Below, piece by piece: positions 62,107 to 64,000 of a DNA stretch of 64,000 bases. The number at the start of each line of letters is the position of its first letter. Positions within the stretch are counted from its first letter, which is position 1. The notes beneath the pieces were generated by a model. It saw only the letters and a program-made list of their open reading frames with translations, made no database searches and was not told where the DNA came from. The DNA is taken from contig NZ_CP006821.1 in NCBI RefSeq assembly GCF_000600085.1, forward strand, positions 1,302,001 through 1,366,000, in the 5' to 3' direction. The DNA comes from Helicobacter pylori oki112. Its GTDB lineage: Bacteria; Campylobacterota; Campylobacteria; Campylobacterales; Helicobacteraceae. The translations under genes and the position numbers were made by a program.

Positions 62107-63945
62107 ATGCAATATTCTTCTTTGCTGTCAGTGGTGTTGTTTTTGCCTTTAATCGGTGCGCTTTATGCGGGGCTGTTTGGGGCTAAAGCTAAAGCGTTGC
62201 ATGTGGGCGTTTTCAATTCTTTGTGCGTGCTGGTTTCTTTCATTGGCGCTGTGGTTCTTTTCATTCAAGCATGGCACAATCAAAGCTATGAAAAATATTT
62301 ATTTGATTGGATCGTGGTAGGGAATTTTAAAGTCGGCTTTTCTCTCATGCTGGATAATATCAATGCGGTCATGATTGTCGTGGTAACTTTAGTTTCTTTC
62401 TTAGTGCATGTGTATTCTATAGGCTATATGGAGCATGACGCAGGGTTTAACCGCTATTTTTCCTACCTCAGCGGCTTTGTGTTTTCCATGCTGGTGTTGG
62501 TGTTGAGCGATAATTTTTTAGGGCTTTTCATTGGCTGGGAAGGGGTGGGGCTATGCTCTTACTTGCTCATTGGCTTTTGGTATCATAAGACAAGTGCGAA
62601 TAACGCTTCTATTGAAGCCTTTGTGATGAATCGAATCACGGATTTAGGCATGCTCATGGGGATTATTTTGATCTTTTGGAATTTTGGCACTCTCCAGTAT
62701 AAAGAAGTCTTTAGCATGCTCAATAACGCCGATTATTCCATGCTCTTTTACATTAGCGTGTTTCTTTTCATTGGCGCTATGGGGAAGAGCGCGCAATTTC
62801 CTATGCACACATGGTTAGCCAACGCTATGGAGGGGCCTACCCCCGTGTCCGCTCTCATCCATGCAGCAACGATGGTAACCGCTGGGGTGTATCTAGTCAT
62901 CAGAGCCAATCCTTTGTATAGTGCGGTGTTTGAAGTGGGGTATTTTATCGCATGTTTAGGGGCGTTTGTGGCTCTTTTTGGAGCGAGCATGGCTTTAGTC
63001 AATAAGGATTTAAAGCGCATTGTGGCTTATTCTACGCTTTCTCAATTAGGCTATATGTTTGTAGCGGCCGGTCTTGGGGCTTATGCGATCGCGCTTTTCC
63101 ACCTCTTTACGCATGCGTTTTTCAAATCCCTCCTTTTCTTAGGATCAGGGAATGTCATGCATGCGATGGAAGACAATCTGGATATTACTAAAATGGGCGC
63201 TTTATACAAACCTATGCGGATCACAGCTATCTTTATGATTATAGGTTCAGTGGCTTTGTGCGGGATTTACCCTTTCGCAGGATACTTTTCTAAAGACAAA
63301 ATTTTAGAAGTGGCTTTTGGGATACACCACCATATTTTATGGCTTGCGCTTCTAATTGGGGCGATCTTTACCGCTTTTTATAGCTTCAGGCTCATCATGC
63401 TTGTGTTTTTTGCACCCAAACAGCACGCTATCAACCATCCCCATGAGGCTCAAAATTTCATGCTTTTAAGCATGCTGCCGTTAGGGGTTTTAGCGGTCAT
63501 TGCCGGGTTTTTTGAAGAGCCGTTTTTCCATTTCATCTCTCAAGTGATCCCTAGCGTTGAAGAGTATCCCGTCCCGCTCGCTCTTTTAATCAGTATCACC
63601 ACCATAGTGGTGTTATTAAGCATCGCCTATGCCATATTTAAATATAAAAATGGTATCACTTCCAAAAAAGAGGGGGGCTTTTTATACAAGCTCTTGCTCA
63701 ACCAATACTATATCCCCAAGCTCTATCAAGGGATTGCAAAAGTTTTTGGTGCCATCGCTTCATTCTTGCACCAAGTCGTGGAATTAAAGATCATTGATGC
63801 GATAGTGGATGCTATAGGAAGAAGCGTTTTTGTCATAGGGCGTGTGTTTAGGATCAGTCAAGACGGGAATTTAACTTCCATGCTGCGCTTCATGGTAGCC
63901 GGGGTTTTAATCTTATTAGCGTTTGTAGCTTTTTTTGGGAGATAA
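62107..63945 (+). CDS. nuoL: NADH-quinone oxidoreductase subunit L
   Basis: A 612-residue antiporter-like proton pump with about fifteen helices and a long lateral helix at the C-terminus. FIGWEGVGLCSYLLIGFW holds the conserved glutamate. MEGPTPVSALIHAATMVTAGVYL and VAYSTLSQLGYMFVAAGLGAY are the core of the antiporter fold, and HLFTHAFFKSLLFLGSG carries the channel lysine and histidine. Length is normal. Confidence 0.97.
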   Translation: MQYSSLLSVVLFLPLIGALYAGLFGAKAKALHVGVFNSLCVLVSFIGAVVLFIQAWHNQSYEKYLFDWIVVGNFKVGFSLMLDNINAVMIVVVTLVSFLVHVYSIGYMEHDAGFNRYFSYLSGFVFSMLVLVLSDNFLGLFIGWEGVGLCSYLLIGFWYHKTSANNASIEAFVMNRITDLGMLMGIILIFWNFGTLQYKEVFSMLNNADYSMLFYISVFLFIGAMGKSAQFPMHTWLANAMEGPTPVSALIHAATMVTAGVYLVIRANPLYSAVFEVGYFIACLGAFVALFGASMALVNKDLKRIVAYSTLSQLGYMFVAAGLGAYAIALFHLFTHAFFKSLLFLGSGNVMHAMEDNLDITKMGALYKPMRITAIFMIIGSVALCGIYPFAGYFSKDKILEVAFGIHHHILWLALLIGAIFTAFYSFRLIMLVFFAPKQHAINHPHEAQNFMLLSMLPLGVLAVIAGFFEEPFFHFISQVIPSVEEYPVPLALLISITTIVVLLSIAYAIFKYKNGITSKKEGGFLYKLLLNQYYIPKLYQGIAKVFGAIASFLHQVVELKIIDAIVDAIGRSVFVIGRVFRISQDGNLTSMLRFMVAGVLILLAFVAFFGR

Positions 63946-63948
63946 GAA

Positions 63949-64000
63949 ATGCAGTTTTTACATGCGCATCTTTTAAGCGTGGTGATCTTTTTCCCCATGC
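63949..64000 (+). CDS. nuoM: NADH-quinone oxidoreductase subunit M, partial
   Basis: An ATG three bases after the nuoL stop opens a frame (MQFLHAHLLSVVIFFPM) that runs off the window end. A hydrophobic first helix and position after nuoL match the start of NuoM, the third antiporter-like subunit. Only 17 residues are visible. Confidence 0.8.
   Translation, partial: MQFLHAHLLSVVIFFPM

Overview
The window is a piece of a Helicobacter pylori chromosome. Most predicted proteins can be placed one by one on the known H. pylori gene order: the O-antigen flippase Wzk, the iceA/hpyIM locus beside cysE, HobA, AmiF, the Lewis-b adhesin BabA beside rpsR, and a nuo operon with two Helicobacter-type proteins in place of NuoE and NuoF. 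Base composition, A/T-rich intergenic spacers, tightly overlapped genes and slippage-prone simple repeats all fit that species. No prophage, insertion sequence or CRISPR array is visible. The locus follows the strain-26695 arrangement (HP1206 to HP1273 by my recollection of that numbering), with babA at the ribosomal protein S18 locus.

Layout. 1-5,000: wzk, a HAD phosphatase, the CATG methyltransferase gene hpyIM, a broken iceA1 and an out-of-frame cysE. 5,296-13,100, minus strand: two tandem tRNA-Leu genes, atpE, then an RDD protein-lptD-phosphoribosyltransferase-pnp cluster, purD and, just upstream of purD, a 6S RNA. 13,280-14,520: two small related unknown proteins and a spacer carrying one copy of a dispersed repeat. 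14,520-18,784: uppS, an ABC ATPase and the D-lactate dehydrogenase dld. 18,856-26,000: rhodanese, hemD, crcB, hemW, cytochrome c-553, rppH, lysC, hobA, holB and folP. 26,060-32,330: a flagellar-type gene behind a sigma-54 promoter, transport and envelope proteins, carA, amiF and a frameshifted small membrane protein. 32,433-39,700: maf, alaS, a YdcH-like protein, babA with repeat-rich flanks, and rpsR. 39,700-49,800, minus strand: ssb, rpsF, holA, rnr, aroE, an SH3 protein, oppB/oppA, trpS and bioC. 49,900-64,000, plus strand: secG, frr, pyrE, an RDD protein, a sirtuin and the nuo operon, cut off inside nuoM.

How the genes work together. The nuo operon builds a proton-pumping quinone reductase without a recognisable NADH module; it feeds the respiratory chain that also uses Dld and cytochrome c-553 and that supports the F-type ATPase (atpE). 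HobA and the delta and delta-prime subunits serve chromosome replication. LptD, Wzk and UppS serve the cell envelope. AmiF supplies ammonia for acid resistance, and BabA binds gastric mucosa.

Most interesting points. A (GC)6 tract puts cysE out of frame. A 38-base T tract lies upstream of the babA promoter. Fourteen 10-bp tandem units and an orphan coding fragment separate babA from rpsR. A self-closing structured intergenic element with its own promoter lies between the flagellar-type gene and the DMT transporter. A promoter sits inside the loop of a terminator before rpsF. A degenerate element occurs twice in the window. All database comparisons here are from memory of the families; none was computed.
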